The translations under genes were made by a program, and so were the position numbers. This document shows positions 20,896 to 31,176 of a stretch of DNA of 64,000 nucleotides, one piece after another. Under the pieces are notes generated by a model that did no database searches, was not told the origin of the DNA, and saw only the letters and a program-made list of their open reading frames with translations. The stretch is taken from positions 1-64,000 of the forward strand of contig JAGPVP010000011.1 in the NCBI GenBank assembly GCA_018066965.1, in the 5' to 3' direction. Source of the stretch: Zhongshania sp. (lineage in GTDB: Bacteria > Pseudomonadota > Gammaproteobacteria > Pseudomonadales > Spongiibacteraceae). Within the stretch, counting starts at the first letter, position 1, and every line of letters begins with the position of its first letter.

Positions 20896-21840
20896 GTGAC
20901 TGCAGATATGGCCGCGAGCATAGACGTGCTTGAATTGCGCAATGCCCAAATTCACTTACGACCTGCCAGTGCTGTTTTTACCGAAGCAGAAGGTTTTTTG
21001 GCGCTAAATTCCACGTCGGCAGATCTGCCTGTTTTAGAGTGCATTAGTGATAAATGCCGCGCTATTATTTCTTTGCAAGGCGCCCAGGTTCTGTCTTTTC
21101 GCCCAGCGGGTAAGACAGATTTGCTCTGGTTAAGTCCGCTGTCACAATTTCATGCCGGCGATGCAATTCGCGGTGGTATTCCGGTTTGCTTACCGTGGTT
21201 TGGGGTAAACCGCCGCCAAGCCGATTTGCCAAAGCATGGCCTTGCACGAACCCAGTTGTGGTCACTAGACGATGTGCAGCAGGCAGAGGATGACACCATA
21301 GCGCTGCGTTTGGTGTTTCGTCCAAATAGTGAGGATTTAGCGCTATTCCCCTATGCTTTTCTTGCCGAACTAACTATTGAGCTTGGTAATGAATTGCGCC
21401 TTAGCTTACGCATTATCAATGAGGGGCGAGACACCATGCCCCTGAGTTTCGCGCTGCATAGCTATTTTTCGGTTAGTGATGCCCAAGTTGTAAACATTGA
21501 TGGTATCGCCGGGCGCGAGTATCTCGACAATTGCCAAAGCTTATCGCGCTGTGTGCAAAGCGATAAGCTAGTATTTGATCGAGAAATAGATCGAGTATAC
21601 GAAGCGGTCGGTGGCCGTCAGGCGATTGTTGATGCCGCTCGCCATATTGCTATCGAAGGGCGGGGCTGCGATACCGTGGTGATATGGAACCCAGGTGCGG
21701 CGCTGGCAGAAAAAATGGCTGATGTTGGTCTACATTATCGCGAATATGTCTGCGTTGAGCGCGGTATGGCGTTTGGTGATGAACTTGAGCTGGCGGCTGG
21801 AGAGGTCGTACTGGCCGACATGTTGCTGTCATTGAATTGA
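20896..21840 (+). CDS. D-hexose-6-phosphate mutarotase (aldose-1-epimerase family, YeaD-like)
   Basis: GAQVLSFRPAGKTDLLWLSPLSQFHAGDAIRGGIPVCLPWFG; ALHSYFSVSD; YVCVERG. Confidence 0.92.
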   Translation: MTADMAASIDVLELRNAQIHLRPASAVFTEAEGFLALNSTSADLPVLECISDKCRAIISLQGAQVLSFRPAGKTDLLWLSPLSQFHAGDAIRGGIPVCLPWFGVNRRQADLPKHGLARTQLWSLDDVQQAEDDTIALRLVFRPNSEDLALFPYAFLAELTIELGNELRLSLRIINEGRDTMPLSFALHSYFSVSDAQVVNIDGIAGREYLDNCQSLSRCVQSDKLVFDREIDRVYEAVGGRQAIVDAARHIAIEGRGCDTVVIWNPGAALAEKMADVGLHYREYVCVERGMAFGDELELAAGEVVLADMLLSLN

Positions 21841-22057
21841 TCATCCGGTGAGCGGCATGATTTTAATTAACTAAAAAGAAAAATTAACGAGATTTATAGC
21901 TTAGGTAAGCCGCTCCGCAGTTGTTAATTTTAGGTGTTAAGTTCCAGTGTTCAGTTTCAGTTAAGCTATGCAGCGTAGTATGACCCCACAGTAGAAAGTA
22001 AGCGGCAAATGCAAATGCACGCAGCCGCGCTTAATTAAAATATCTGAGGGGAATATT

Positions 22058-22603
22058 ATGCGTTTACAGTTAATTTTTGCCGTTATTTTATCAAGCCTTG
22101 TCGTAGGCTGTAGCAGCACAGGAACAACGTATCAGCCGGCAGATGAGCGCGGTGCTTACGGTTATACCGAAACAGAGTTGGGCAGCGATCGCTACCGCGT
22201 TACCTTTACCGGCAATAGCCGTACCGACAAGGAAACCGTCAACGACTACGCCATGCTGCGTGCCGCCGAACTAACCTTACAGAATGGCTATAATTGGTTT
22301 CATTTAGTAAATCGGGATACCGAGAGCAAAAGTCGCAGTAGTACCAGCATCTCTGGTGTGAATGATTTTGGTGGCCATACTGCGGTGTATCAACGTTGTG
22401 GTTTGGTAAGTTGCAGCACCGTAGTAACTCAGAGCCCATCGCGCTTGAGTGGTGGTGTAGCGTCAACAACTACGCGTACCAACTACCAGGCGTCTTTAGA
22501 AATTAAAATGGGTAAAGACCCTATGCCTAACGATGCAGAGGCATATAATGCCCAAGAGTTGGCATCTACTCTCCGTCGCTGGATTGGCAAAAGCGCGAGA
22601 TAG
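22058..22603 (+). CDS. Putative lipoprotein, resembling the CC0125/CC1285 family
   Basis: Lipobox VVGCSS; GYTETELGSDRYRVTFTGNSRTDKETVNDYAMLRAAELTLQNGYNWF. Confidence 0.8.
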   Translation: MRLQLIFAVILSSLVVGCSSTGTTYQPADERGAYGYTETELGSDRYRVTFTGNSRTDKETVNDYAMLRAAELTLQNGYNWFHLVNRDTESKSRSSTSISGVNDFGGHTAVYQRCGLVSCSTVVTQSPSRLSGGVASTTTRTNYQASLEIKMGKDPMPNDAEAYNAQELASTLRRWIGKSAR

Positions 22604-22623
22604 TTTGCGGTAATTTACTGAAT

Positions 22624-22651
22624 ACCGGGCGCTTGTCGCCCGGTTTTTGTT
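22624..22651 (+). terminator. Rho-independent terminator
   Basis: ACCGGGCGCTTGTCGCCCGGTTTTTGTTT. Confidence 0.9.
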
Positions 22652-22667
22652 TATGCAGGAGTTGGCA

Positions 22668-23033
22668 GTGAGTGAGACAGTATTGGTATTAGGGGCAAGT
22701 CCAAAACCAGAGCGCTACTCTTTTAAGGCGGTGCAATTACTTAGCGAATATGGCCACAAGGTCTTGCCGGTGAATCCCTATCACGCAGAGGTGAGTGGGG
22801 TAAATTGCGTTGCGGCGATAGCGGCGGTGAGCGAGAAGGTCGACACGGTCACCGTTTATGTTAGGGCCGAATTATTAAAAAATGATCTCGATCAGCTTAT
22901 TCGCTTGGCGCCGCGTCGAGTGATTTTTAATCCAGGTACTGAGTCAGATGAAATGGCCGAGCATTTAGAACAGGCTGGCATTGCGGTGGAAGAGGCGTGT
23001 ACGCTGGTGTTGCTGCGTACCGGACAGTACTAA
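22668..23033 (+). CDS. CoA-binding domain protein
   Basis: VLVLGASPKPERYSFKAVQLLSEYGHKVLPVNPYHAEVSG; GTG start at 22668 preceded by CAGGAG. Confidence 0.88.
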   Translation: MSETVLVLGASPKPERYSFKAVQLLSEYGHKVLPVNPYHAEVSGVNCVAAIAAVSEKVDTVTVYVRAELLKNDLDQLIRLAPRRVIFNPGTESDEMAEHLEQAGIAVEEACTLVLLRTGQY

Positions 23034-23064
23034 ACACCTGTTTCGGGGTGTGACAAAATCAAAT

Positions 23065-23091
23065 AAAAAGGGAGCCAGTGGCTCCCTTTTT
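23065..23091. terminator. Bidirectional Rho-independent terminator between convergent genes
   Basis: AAAAAGGGAGCCAGTGGCTCCCTTTTT. Confidence 0.92.
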
Positions 23092-23106
23092 GGTTTTGCT
23101 AACCGC

Positions 23107-23760
23107 TTAAACGAATTGAAGCAGTGCCACCATAGCCACTGCCAGAGCGATGCTGCAATGCACAACGCCTTTCACGGTTGTCATCGGGCCAGTTTTACCA
23201 AACATGGCATTAAGCTGAAGCAGCGCAATTAAGCCGATGCAAATCCACAGGCCTAGGCTGATAGATGTGCCTGCTTTACTGACTGCCGCTGCACCCGCCG
23301 CGCCAGCGCCGTGGAATGAGCCGAGCATGCCGATGAGCATCGGTGCTGAGAATAAAGTGTTAGTGCGTGATGCTAAGCCAGCTTTAGGGGCTGCTTTTGC
23401 CGCGTCACCCGGTACAATGCCGCAGACGATTTTTTGGTTTGGCCAAATAATCAACCACACGTTTAGGAACATTAAAGTACCCATCAGCGCGCCGATAATA
23501 ATATAGCCGTTCAGGCCGCGAGCCATGGTGAAATGCAATAAACCAAGGCCAGTCAGGAAGGTGAACATAGCGCCCCAGCGGAACCACCAGAGTGCTCTGG
23601 GAGCTAATTTTTTCACTGCATCTGCTTTGGCAGAGGCTTCGGCCTCTTTAAAGTATTCTGTTTGTACAAAGTTGAAATAGTAAAGTAGGCCTATCCAAGT
23701 GATGCCGAACAGGACGTGTAACCAGCGAAGTAACAAATCTGGTGAAATAAATGCATCCAT
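23107..23760 (-). CDS. PuuD-like urate hydroxylase family membrane protein
   Basis: LLLRWLHVLFGITWIGLLYYFNFVQTEYFKE; ALWWFRWGAMFTFLTG; multiple TM segments. Confidence 0.75.
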   Translation of the reverse strand: MDAFISPDLLLRWLHVLFGITWIGLLYYFNFVQTEYFKEAEASAKADAVKKLAPRALWWFRWGAMFTFLTGLGLLHFTMARGLNGYIIIGALMGTLMFLNVWLIIWPNQKIVCGIVPGDAAKAAPKAGLASRTNTLFSAPMLIGMLGSFHGAGAAGAAAVSKAGTSISLGLWICIGLIALLQLNAMFGKTGPMTTVKGVVHCSIALAVAMVALLQFV

Positions 23761-24001
23761 TAAATTACCCTCATTTTGCGTGTTGGTTTGTCAGGTTTTT
23801 ATTGTTGTTATCGTACTCAAATATCGCGCTTAATGCGGTTTGAGCATAATGCGCAACACTAAAACCGCTAAAGTATAGCAAAGCATATGAACTTGGGTAG
23901 TGAATAAGACTCAAATGACCCAGTAGGTGCTTTAACCCCCGACATGCCAGTGTCATAATGCCGCTTCTTTTACCTCTTTCGAATACAGTGAGTTAATAAC
24001 C

Positions 24002-24796
24002 GTGAGCACGGACAGACAGGAACCAAGTATTTCACTCTCTATAGATGATGAGGATATCGTGCGGCCCGCTGCGGCGAAAAAAAGCGCGCCGCCACCACCG
24101 CCACAACAAGTGGACGGACCTAAAGGCGGTAGCGGCGGTTTTGTCATGTTTATGCTGACGGCGCTGGTTTTACTACTCTCTGGTGTTTCTTACTATTTGT
24201 ACGACCAGTTAACTGCGGCCCAGACGCAGCTACTGGCAGGCCAGGATCGCTTAGATGCCTTGGAGATGCGTCTTTCATCGGCAGATGAAAGCATTAGCGA
24301 AAGCACTGTGACCACCTCGGTTAAGTTAAAAGAGCTGGATCTTGAGGTTCGTAAGCTGTGGGACAATGTTTGGAAAAAGCAGCAGGACGAGCTAGCCAAG
24401 CACGAGGCCACTTTAGGCAAGCAGCAGTCTGCGATGGATGCGGCGGTCAAGCGCGTTGTGGCCTTAGAGGCGAAGCTTAAAACCAGTGATGAGCTTTTGA
24501 GTAAAATTTCGAAGTCGTATAACAGCGACCGCGAGTCGATTACTTCAATGTCGGGTAAATTGGACAGAGTGATTGCGCAGTCTGAAGTGAACCGTAAAGA
24601 ACTCCTTAATATGGGCAAACAAGTGGCGTCTGGTGGCGGTTTGGATGCGCGAGTTAAGGATGTTGAGCGCCGTATCGCACAAAATGAAGAGTGGTTAGAT
24701 TCGGTAAATGCCTTCCGCAAGCAAGTTAACCGTGACATAGAATCTATGCGTCAGACCATGACCCAGTACCACTCGGGCAGTCCTTCGCCCCGTTAA
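24002..24796 (+). CDS. Hypothetical single-TM coiled-coil protein
   Basis: Basic/proline-rich N-terminus (AAAKKSAPPPPPQQ), one TM helix, then a long heptad-like region. Confidence 0.7.
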   Translation: MSTDRQEPSISLSIDDEDIVRPAAAKKSAPPPPPQQVDGPKGGSGGFVMFMLTALVLLLSGVSYYLYDQLTAAQTQLLAGQDRLDALEMRLSSADESISESTVTTSVKLKELDLEVRKLWDNVWKKQQDELAKHEATLGKQQSAMDAAVKRVVALEAKLKTSDELLSKISKSYNSDRESITSMSGKLDRVIAQSEVNRKELLNMGKQVASGGGLDARVKDVERRIAQNEEWLDSVNAFRKQVNRDIESMRQTMTQYHSGSPSPR

Positions 24797-24910
24797 TTTA
24801 GTCTGATAAGCGGTGGTGTGGCCCTTTGCGCTACACTACCGCACTCCTGCTGGTGTATACTCTGCCGCCTTTCTGGGCGCTGTCGCCAACCATTTAGCTG
24901 GAGTCTTCCA

Positions 24911-26428
24911 ATGACCGTAATTCGTCAAGATGACCTTATTCAAAGTGTGGCCGACGCGCTGCAATATATTTCTTATTACCACCCCGTCGATTTTATTCGC
25001 GCCATGGATGAAGCCTACCAGCGCGAGCAAAACCCCGCAGCCAAGGACGCGATGGCGCAAATCCTGATTAATTCTCGTATGTGTGCCGAGGGCAAGCGTC
25101 CAATTTGCCAAGATACCGGTATCGTGACCGTATTCCTTACTGTGGGCATGAATGTGCAGTGGGAAGGCACAATGGGCGTGACTGATATGGTTAACGAAGG
25201 TGTTCGTCGTGCTTACAATTTGCCAGACAACGTCCTGCGCGCCTCTATTTTGGCCGACCCAGATGGCGCTCGTGCTAACACCAAAGACAATACCCCAGCG
25301 GTTATTCACTACGAAATCGTTCCTGGCGATACCGTAGAAGTTCACGTTGCAGCGAAAGGCGGCGGCTCTGAGGCGAAATCGAAATTCGCCATGTTGAACC
25401 CCTCTGATTCGGTGGTGGATTGGGTGTTGAAAATGGTACCGACGATGGGCGCTGGTTGGTGTCCACCGGGTATGTTGGGTATCGGCATTGGTGGCACCGC
25501 AGAGAAGGCGATGATTATCGCCAAAGAAGCCTTGTTAGACCCTATTGATATTCACGATCTACAAAAGCGTGGTGCAAGTAACCGCAGTGAAGAGCTGCGT
25601 TTAGAGCTGTTCGACAAAGTGAACAAGCTTGGTATTGGCGCGCAGGGTCTTGGCGGTTTAACGACTGTCCTAGACGTGAAAGTAAAAGACTTCCCAACGC
25701 ATGCGGCGAACAAAGCCGTAGCAATGATTCCAAACTGCGCGGCGACTCGTCACGCTCATTTTACGCTTGATGGCAGCGGCCCAGCGGCACTCACACCGCC
25801 ATCATTGGACGAGTGGCCAGAAGTAACCCGTGAAGCGGGTGAAGATGTAAAGCGCGTTAATCTGGATACCGTCACTCAAGAAGAAATGGCCACTTGGAAG
25901 CCCGGTGATACGGTATTGTTGAGTGGTAAAATGCTTACCGGTCGCGATGCCGCGCATAAGAAAATGGTTGATATGCTGGCGCGTGGTGAAGAGCTGCCTG
26001 TCGATTTAAAAGGTCGTTTTATCTATTACGTTGGCCCTGTCGATCCGGTGCGTGACGAAGTGGTTGGCCCCGCTGGCCCCACTACGGCAACTCGTATGGA
26101 TAAATTTACCCGCACTATGTTGGCCGAAACTGGTTTAATGGGCATGATTGGTAAGTCCGAGCGCGGCGATGTGGCTATTGAAGCCATTAAAGAATTCGGT
26201 GCCACTTACTTAATGGCAGTGGGCGGCGCGGCGTATTTGGTGGCGCAGGCTATTAAAAAGTCTGAAGTGGTTGGCTTCCCAGAATTGGGTATGGAAGCAA
26301 TCTATGAATTTACCATTGAAGATATGCCGGTAACCGTTGCTGTTGACGTGCGCGGCGAGTCTGTTCATAAAATCGGCCCCCAAATTTGGAAGGCTAAAAT
26401 CGAAGAGCAGGCGATAGAAGTAGTCTGA
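24911..26428 (+). CDS. Fumarate hydratase, class I
   Basis: RPICQDTGIVTVFLTVGMNV; GIGIGGTAEKAMIIAKEALL; YYVGPVDPVRDEVVGPAGPTTATRMDKF; ATG at 24911. Confidence 0.96.
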   Translation: MTVIRQDDLIQSVADALQYISYYHPVDFIRAMDEAYQREQNPAAKDAMAQILINSRMCAEGKRPICQDTGIVTVFLTVGMNVQWEGTMGVTDMVNEGVRRAYNLPDNVLRASILADPDGARANTKDNTPAVIHYEIVPGDTVEVHVAAKGGGSEAKSKFAMLNPSDSVVDWVLKMVPTMGAGWCPPGMLGIGIGGTAEKAMIIAKEALLDPIDIHDLQKRGASNRSEELRLELFDKVNKLGIGAQGLGGLTTVLDVKVKDFPTHAANKAVAMIPNCAATRHAHFTLDGSGPAALTPPSLDEWPEVTREAGEDVKRVNLDTVTQEEMATWKPGDTVLLSGKMLTGRDAAHKKMVDMLARGEELPVDLKGRFIYYVGPVDPVRDEVVGPAGPTTATRMDKFTRTMLAETGLMGMIGKSERGDVAIEAIKEFGATYLMAVGGAAYLVAQAIKKSEVVGFPELGMEAIYEFTIEDMPVTVAVDVRGESVHKIGPQIWKAKIEEQAIEVV

Positions 26429-26430
26429 AG

Positions 26431-26492
26431 ACGCTTGATGGGAGACGGTAAACGCTATGGTGTTTGCGTCTCCCGTCTCCCGTTTAGCATCT
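26431..26492. repeat. Compact inverted-repeat element, same family as 2029-2283
   Basis: ACGCTTGATGGGAGACGGTAAACGCTATGGTGTTTGCGTCTCCCGTCTCCCGTTTAGCATCT. Confidence 0.8.
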
Positions 26493-26505
26493 AGGGGAGT
26501 ACATT

Positions 26506-27945
26506 TTGGCCAATCAAACCTTCTACTGGCACGATTACGAAACCTGGGGTGCGAATCCCGCCCGCGACCGACCAGTGCAATTCGCCGGTGTACGAACTGA
26601 CGCCGAGCTGAATATTATCGGCGAGCCATTAATGGTGTATAGCCGCCCCAGTCCAGATTATCTTCCTCATCCTGAGGCGTGTTTAATCACCGGCATTACG
26701 CCTCAGCAAGCTCTGCAAGAGGGCGTGTCTGAGTCTGAGTTTATTGCCACGGTACACGCTGAATTATCGCAACCGGGCACCTGCGGAGTGGGTTACAACA
26801 GCATTCGCTTTGATGATGAAGTGACTCGCTACACCTTATACCGCAATTTCTATGATCCCTACGCACGGGAGTGGCAGAACGGTAACTCACGCTGGGATCT
26901 CATCGACGTTGCACGCTTGTGTCGCGCTCTACGACCAGAGGGCATTGAATGGCCCTTGCGTGAGGACGGTACTCCGAGCTTTAGGCTGGAAGAGTTAAGT
27001 GCGGCCAATGGGCTTAGTCATGAATCTGCCCACGATGCTTTGTCCGATGTGTATGCGACTATCGATTTGGCAAAGCTATTAAAACAGCGTCAGCCAAAAC
27101 TATTCGACTACGCCTTGAGTTTACGTGATAAGCGCACGGTTGCCGCCATGCTCGACGTTGTTAAGCAGGTGCCGGTTTTACATGTGTCGGGTCGTTTACC
27201 GGCAGCTAAATTTTGTTCGGCTTTGATGATGCCATTGGCATTGCATCCAGAGAATAAAAACAGCGTTATTGTTTACGATCTAAGTGTTGATCCCACGCCA
27301 TTGATCGAATTGTCAGCTGAAGAGATTGCGGCGCGAGTATTTAGCGCGACCGCAGACTTGCCCGAAGGCACTGAGCGCATTCCCCTAAAGGAAATCCACA
27401 TTAATCGCGCTCCTATTATTGCCACCGCCAAATTGGTGGATGAGTCGGTCAGCCAGCGCTTACAAATTGATATGGCGCAATGCCGGCGTCATTGGGCGCA
27501 GCTCCATAAAGCGCCCGGCGTGGTTGAGAAATTGCATAAAATTTTTGGCGCGCGCCAGTTTGCTGAAAGTACTGACCCAGATGTGATGTTGTACGGCGGT
27601 GGATTTTTCAGCGGCGATGATAAAAAAATGATGGATGAAGTACGCCGTGCGACGCCAGACATTCTTGCCATGCACAGTTATCACTTTAGCGATGCACGTC
27701 TGCCGGAATTGTTGTGGCGCTATCGTGCTCGAAACTTCCCCATGAGTTTGTCTGATTCTGAACGCGAAAAATGGCGCAGCTTCTGCCGTCGCTGCTTACG
27801 TGAGCCAGAGCAGGGGCAGTTGGGCTTCGCAGAATTCCGTCAGCGCTTAGTTGAACTCGCAGGTGAGCGAAGCTCAAGTAAAGATGTAATGATTTTAAGT
27901 GAGTTAAACGATTACGCCGACGCCTTGGAACAAGAAGGTTTGTGA
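26506..27945 (+). CDS. sbcB: Exodeoxyribonuclease I
   Basis: FYWHDYETWGANPARDRPVQFAGVRTDAELNIIGEP; GYNSIRFDDEVTRYTLYRNFYDPYAREW. Confidence 0.97.
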   Translation: MANQTFYWHDYETWGANPARDRPVQFAGVRTDAELNIIGEPLMVYSRPSPDYLPHPEACLITGITPQQALQEGVSESEFIATVHAELSQPGTCGVGYNSIRFDDEVTRYTLYRNFYDPYAREWQNGNSRWDLIDVARLCRALRPEGIEWPLREDGTPSFRLEELSAANGLSHESAHDALSDVYATIDLAKLLKQRQPKLFDYALSLRDKRTVAAMLDVVKQVPVLHVSGRLPAAKFCSALMMPLALHPENKNSVIVYDLSVDPTPLIELSAEEIAARVFSATADLPEGTERIPLKEIHINRAPIIATAKLVDESVSQRLQIDMAQCRRHWAQLHKAPGVVEKLHKIFGARQFAESTDPDVMLYGGGFFSGDDKKMMDEVRRATPDILAMHSYHFSDARLPELLWRYRARNFPMSLSDSEREKWRSFCRRCLREPEQGQLGFAEFRQRLVELAGERSSSKDVMILSELNDYADALEQEGL

Positions 27946-28193
27946 GTTCGGCATGGTGGGTTTATATGGTGCGCAGTCGCAGCGGCAAACTGTATACCGG
28001 TATTAGCACCGACCCAGAGCGTAGATTTAGAGAGCATTGTGGCGAGGGCGGGCGCGGCGCGCGGTTTTTTCGAGGCGACCCCGCTGAGGCTATTGTGTAT
28101 CGCGAGCCGGCAGAAAATCGCTCAGTGGCATCGCAGCGCGAAGCGGCAATTAAGAAATTACGCCGCAGTGAAAAAGAGTCCTTGATTGCATAG
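27942..28193 (+). CDS. GIY-YIG nuclease domain protein
   Basis: WWVYMVRSRSGKLYTGISTDPERRFREH. Confidence 0.93.
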   Translation: MSSAWWVYMVRSRSGKLYTGISTDPERRFREHCGEGGRGARFFRGDPAEAIVYREPAENRSVASQREAAIKKLRRSEKESLIA

Positions 28194-28290
28194 TTGCATC
28201 CTTAATCCTTATAACCAGTAAAAGCCTTGAAACGTTGCTTTCCCGCGCTGGTGATAAAGGCGATAATGCGCGGCTACGCAGGGGAGAGTT

Positions 28291-30096
28291 ATGACGGATA
28301 CCGGTTCAGAGCGCGAAAAAAGCACGAACGTCGGCGTATTAAAGGCGATGATGGCCTTTTTGCGACCTTATCGCTGGCAGATGATTGGTGCCAGTATTGC
28401 TCTGATTTGCACTGCGGGTATCACCCTGTCGATTGGCCAAGGTTTGCGGATGTTGGTCGATCAGGGCTTTTCTAGTAATGCTTCGGTAGACGCGTTAAAT
28501 CAGGCATTGTTGCTGTTTATGGTGATGATCCTGCTTTTGGCGACCGGCACCTTTGTGCGTTTCTATTTAGTATCTTGGATTGGCGAACGGGTTAGCGCAG
28601 ATTTGCGTAAAGCGGTGTTTGCTCATGTGGTCCACCTCCACCCCGGTTATTTTGAAACCAATCTCAGCGGCGAAATTCAGTCGCGTATCACCACGGATAC
28701 GACCTTACTGCAAACGGTGATTGGCTCGTCGGTATCTATCGCGCTGCGCAATTTTTTAATGTTTATTGGCGGTTTAATTTTATTGTTTATTACCAACCCC
28801 AAGTTAACTGGTTTGGTGATGCTCAGTGTGCCACTGGTGGTGGTGCCGATTATTGTGTTTGGGCGCCGCGTTCGCAGCCTGTCGCGCACCAGTCAAGATC
28901 GCATTGCTGGGGTGGGTAGCTTTGTTGGCGAGGCCGTTAAAAATATTAAAATGGTGCAGGCTTTTAATCATCAGACGCTAGATAAAAGCGCGTTTGATGG
29001 CCATGTAGAATCGGCGTTTTCCGTTGCGATTGTTCGTATAAAGCAGCGCGCATGGCTCTCTACTGTGGTGATTACACTGGTGCTGGGCGCAGTAACGGCC
29101 ATGTTATGGGTTGGCGGCTTAGATGTGCTGGCCGGTAAAATCAGTGGCGGCGAGTTAGCGGCATTTATTTTTTACGCGGTGATGGTGGCGGCGTCTGTTG
29201 GTGCTATCTCGGAAGTTTACGGCGATTTGCAGCGTGCGGCGGGAGCGACTGAGCGATTATTAGAATTGTTGGCCGCTGAGAATTTAGTGCCATCGCCAGA
29301 AACGCCATTGCCATTACCGGCGGAGCCAGAAGGCAATTTGCAGTTCGAAAATGTGAGCTTTAGCTATCCGTCTCGCCCAGAACAGCGCGCTATTGATAAT
29401 TTAAATTTGAATATTGCGCCGGGCAGCAGTGTTGCTTTGGTCGGCAGCTCCGGCGCGGGCAAGTCGACCTTGGTTGATTTAATTCTGCGGTTTTACGATG
29501 TGCAGAGCGGCGCAATCCGCTTTGATGGCATTGATATTCGCGAACTCAGTCTTGAGGATCTTCGCAGTCAAATTGCCATGGTGCCCCAGCAACCCGTATT
29601 GTTCACCGGCACCGTGGCCGATAATATTCGCTACGGCAAACCCAGTGCGAGTCTGGCAGAAATTGAAGCGGCGGCGCGCTCAGCTTACGCCCATGAATTT
29701 ATTGAGCGCTTGTCAGATGGCTACGACAGCTTTGTTGGCGAGGGTGGTATTCGTTTATCGGGTGGCCAGCGCCAGCGTATTGCGATTGCCCGTGCGATAT
29801 TGGCTGACCCTACCTTATTGCTATTGGATGAAGCGACTAGCGCGCTGGATGCCGAGAGCGAGTTTCAGGTGCAGCAAGCCCTTGAGTTATTAATGAAGGG
29901 GCGTACCACTATCGTGATTGCCCACCGTTTAGCCACGGTGGTAGATGTTGATATTATCGCGGTCTTAGATCACGGTAAGTTGGTGGCGACGGGCAGTCAC
30001 ACCGAACTTTTACAAAGTTCGCCGCTCTATGCTCGTTGGGCTAGCCTACAATTTGATGAAGGCGCGAACACTCCAGAAGTGTTGGCGACGGTTTAA
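28291..30096 (+). CDS. MsbA-like ABC transporter (fused permease/ATPase)
   Basis: Six-TM domain; GSSGAGKSTLVDLILRFYD; LSGGQRQRIAIARAIL. Confidence 0.93.
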   Translation: MTDTGSEREKSTNVGVLKAMMAFLRPYRWQMIGASIALICTAGITLSIGQGLRMLVDQGFSSNASVDALNQALLLFMVMILLLATGTFVRFYLVSWIGERVSADLRKAVFAHVVHLHPGYFETNLSGEIQSRITTDTTLLQTVIGSSVSIALRNFLMFIGGLILLFITNPKLTGLVMLSVPLVVVPIIVFGRRVRSLSRTSQDRIAGVGSFVGEAVKNIKMVQAFNHQTLDKSAFDGHVESAFSVAIVRIKQRAWLSTVVITLVLGAVTAMLWVGGLDVLAGKISGGELAAFIFYAVMVAASVGAISEVYGDLQRAAGATERLLELLAAENLVPSPETPLPLPAEPEGNLQFENVSFSYPSRPEQRAIDNLNLNIAPGSSVALVGSSGAGKSTLVDLILRFYDVQSGAIRFDGIDIRELSLEDLRSQIAMVPQQPVLFTGTVADNIRYGKPSASLAEIEAAARSAYAHEFIERLSDGYDSFVGEGGIRLSGGQRQRIAIARAILADPTLLLLDEATSALDAESEFQVQQALELLMKGRTTIVIAHRLATVVDVDIIAVLDHGKLVATGSHTELLQSSPLYARWASLQFDEGANTPEVLATV

Positions 30097-30114
30097 TTAT
30101 TCGGAGAGGCAGTA

Positions 30115-31131
30115 GTGAAATTTTCCGGTAGTCATATTCTCTCTATAAGTCAGTTTGATCGCGATGATATTGAGCGCGTGTTTGAGGTTGCAGATCGCAT
30201 GGTGCCCTACGCGCATCGGCAGCGCGTGACCAAGGTGCTCGATGGCGCCATCCTCGGCAATATGTTTTTTGAGCCCTCTACCCGAACGCGGGTGAGTTTT
30301 GGTTGTGCCTTTAATTTGCTGGGTGGTGAAGTGCGTGAAACCACAGGTTTTGAAACCTCAGCGATTGCTAAGGGTGAATCACTTTACGATACCGCACGGG
30401 TACTAAGCGGCTATAGCGACGTGATTGTAATGCGACATCCGGTGTCGGGTTCGGTCGCCGAGTTTGCAGCGGCGAGCCGAGTGCCGGTGATGAACGGTGG
30501 CGACGGTGCTAACGAACACCCCAGCCAAGCCTTGTTAGATTTGTATACCATCCGTAAAGAATTACAGCATCAGGGTCGCAGCGATCTTGATGGCCTTCGC
30601 ATTGCCATGATTGGCGACTTAAAATATGGCCGTACCGTGCATTCGCTGTGTAAATTGCTGTGCTTGTATAAAAACGTGACGGTGACGCTGATCTCCCCCG
30701 ATGAATTAAAAATGCCGGAAGCGATTGTCGAGCAGTTGCGCGAAGCGGGTCACACCGTACAAGAATCCGATGTGATGGAAGGCAGTATTTCAAAAGTCGA
30801 TATTGCTTATTCCACGCGTATCCAAGAAGAGCGGTTTGCCAGCCCCGCCGAGGCAGATTTATACCGTGGTCGCTACCGCCTGAATCAAGCTATATATACC
30901 CGCTATTGCGAACCGAACACGGTGATTATGCATCCGCTGCCGCGTGATTCGCGCACTGAGGCCAATGAGCTGGATAATGACCTGAACGATAATCCTAATT
31001 TGGCAATATTCCGCCAAGCGGATAACGGCGTGCTGGTTCGTATGGCCTTGTTCGCACTGACACTGGACGTTGCCGATCAGGTTGATAAAGCGGCTCGCGA
31101 TGTGAATTGGTATACCGAAAGGCGCTTTTAG
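30115..31131 (+). CDS. pyrB: Aspartate carbamoyltransferase catalytic subunit
   Basis: MFFEPSTRTRVSFGCAF; NGGDGANEHPSQALLDLYTI; IMHPLPRDSRTE. Confidence 0.95.
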   Translation: MKFSGSHILSISQFDRDDIERVFEVADRMVPYAHRQRVTKVLDGAILGNMFFEPSTRTRVSFGCAFNLLGGEVRETTGFETSAIAKGESLYDTARVLSGYSDVIVMRHPVSGSVAEFAAASRVPVMNGGDGANEHPSQALLDLYTIRKELQHQGRSDLDGLRIAMIGDLKYGRTVHSLCKLLCLYKNVTVTLISPDELKMPEAIVEQLREAGHTVQESDVMEGSISKVDIAYSTRIQEERFASPAEADLYRGRYRLNQAIYTRYCEPNTVIMHPLPRDSRTEANELDNDLNDNPNLAIFRQADNGVLVRMALFALTLDVADQVDKAARDVNWYTERRF

Positions 31132-31176
31132 TTTTTGGTTTTTTTAGTGTGGCTCCAAGGGCAGCGGATATTTTGA

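Noticed and set aside
24193-24738. 181-aa minus-strand ORF opposite the coiled-coil gene
   Set aside because: Ser-rich shadow ORF; the plus-strand gene has a coherent TM and coiled-coil layout.
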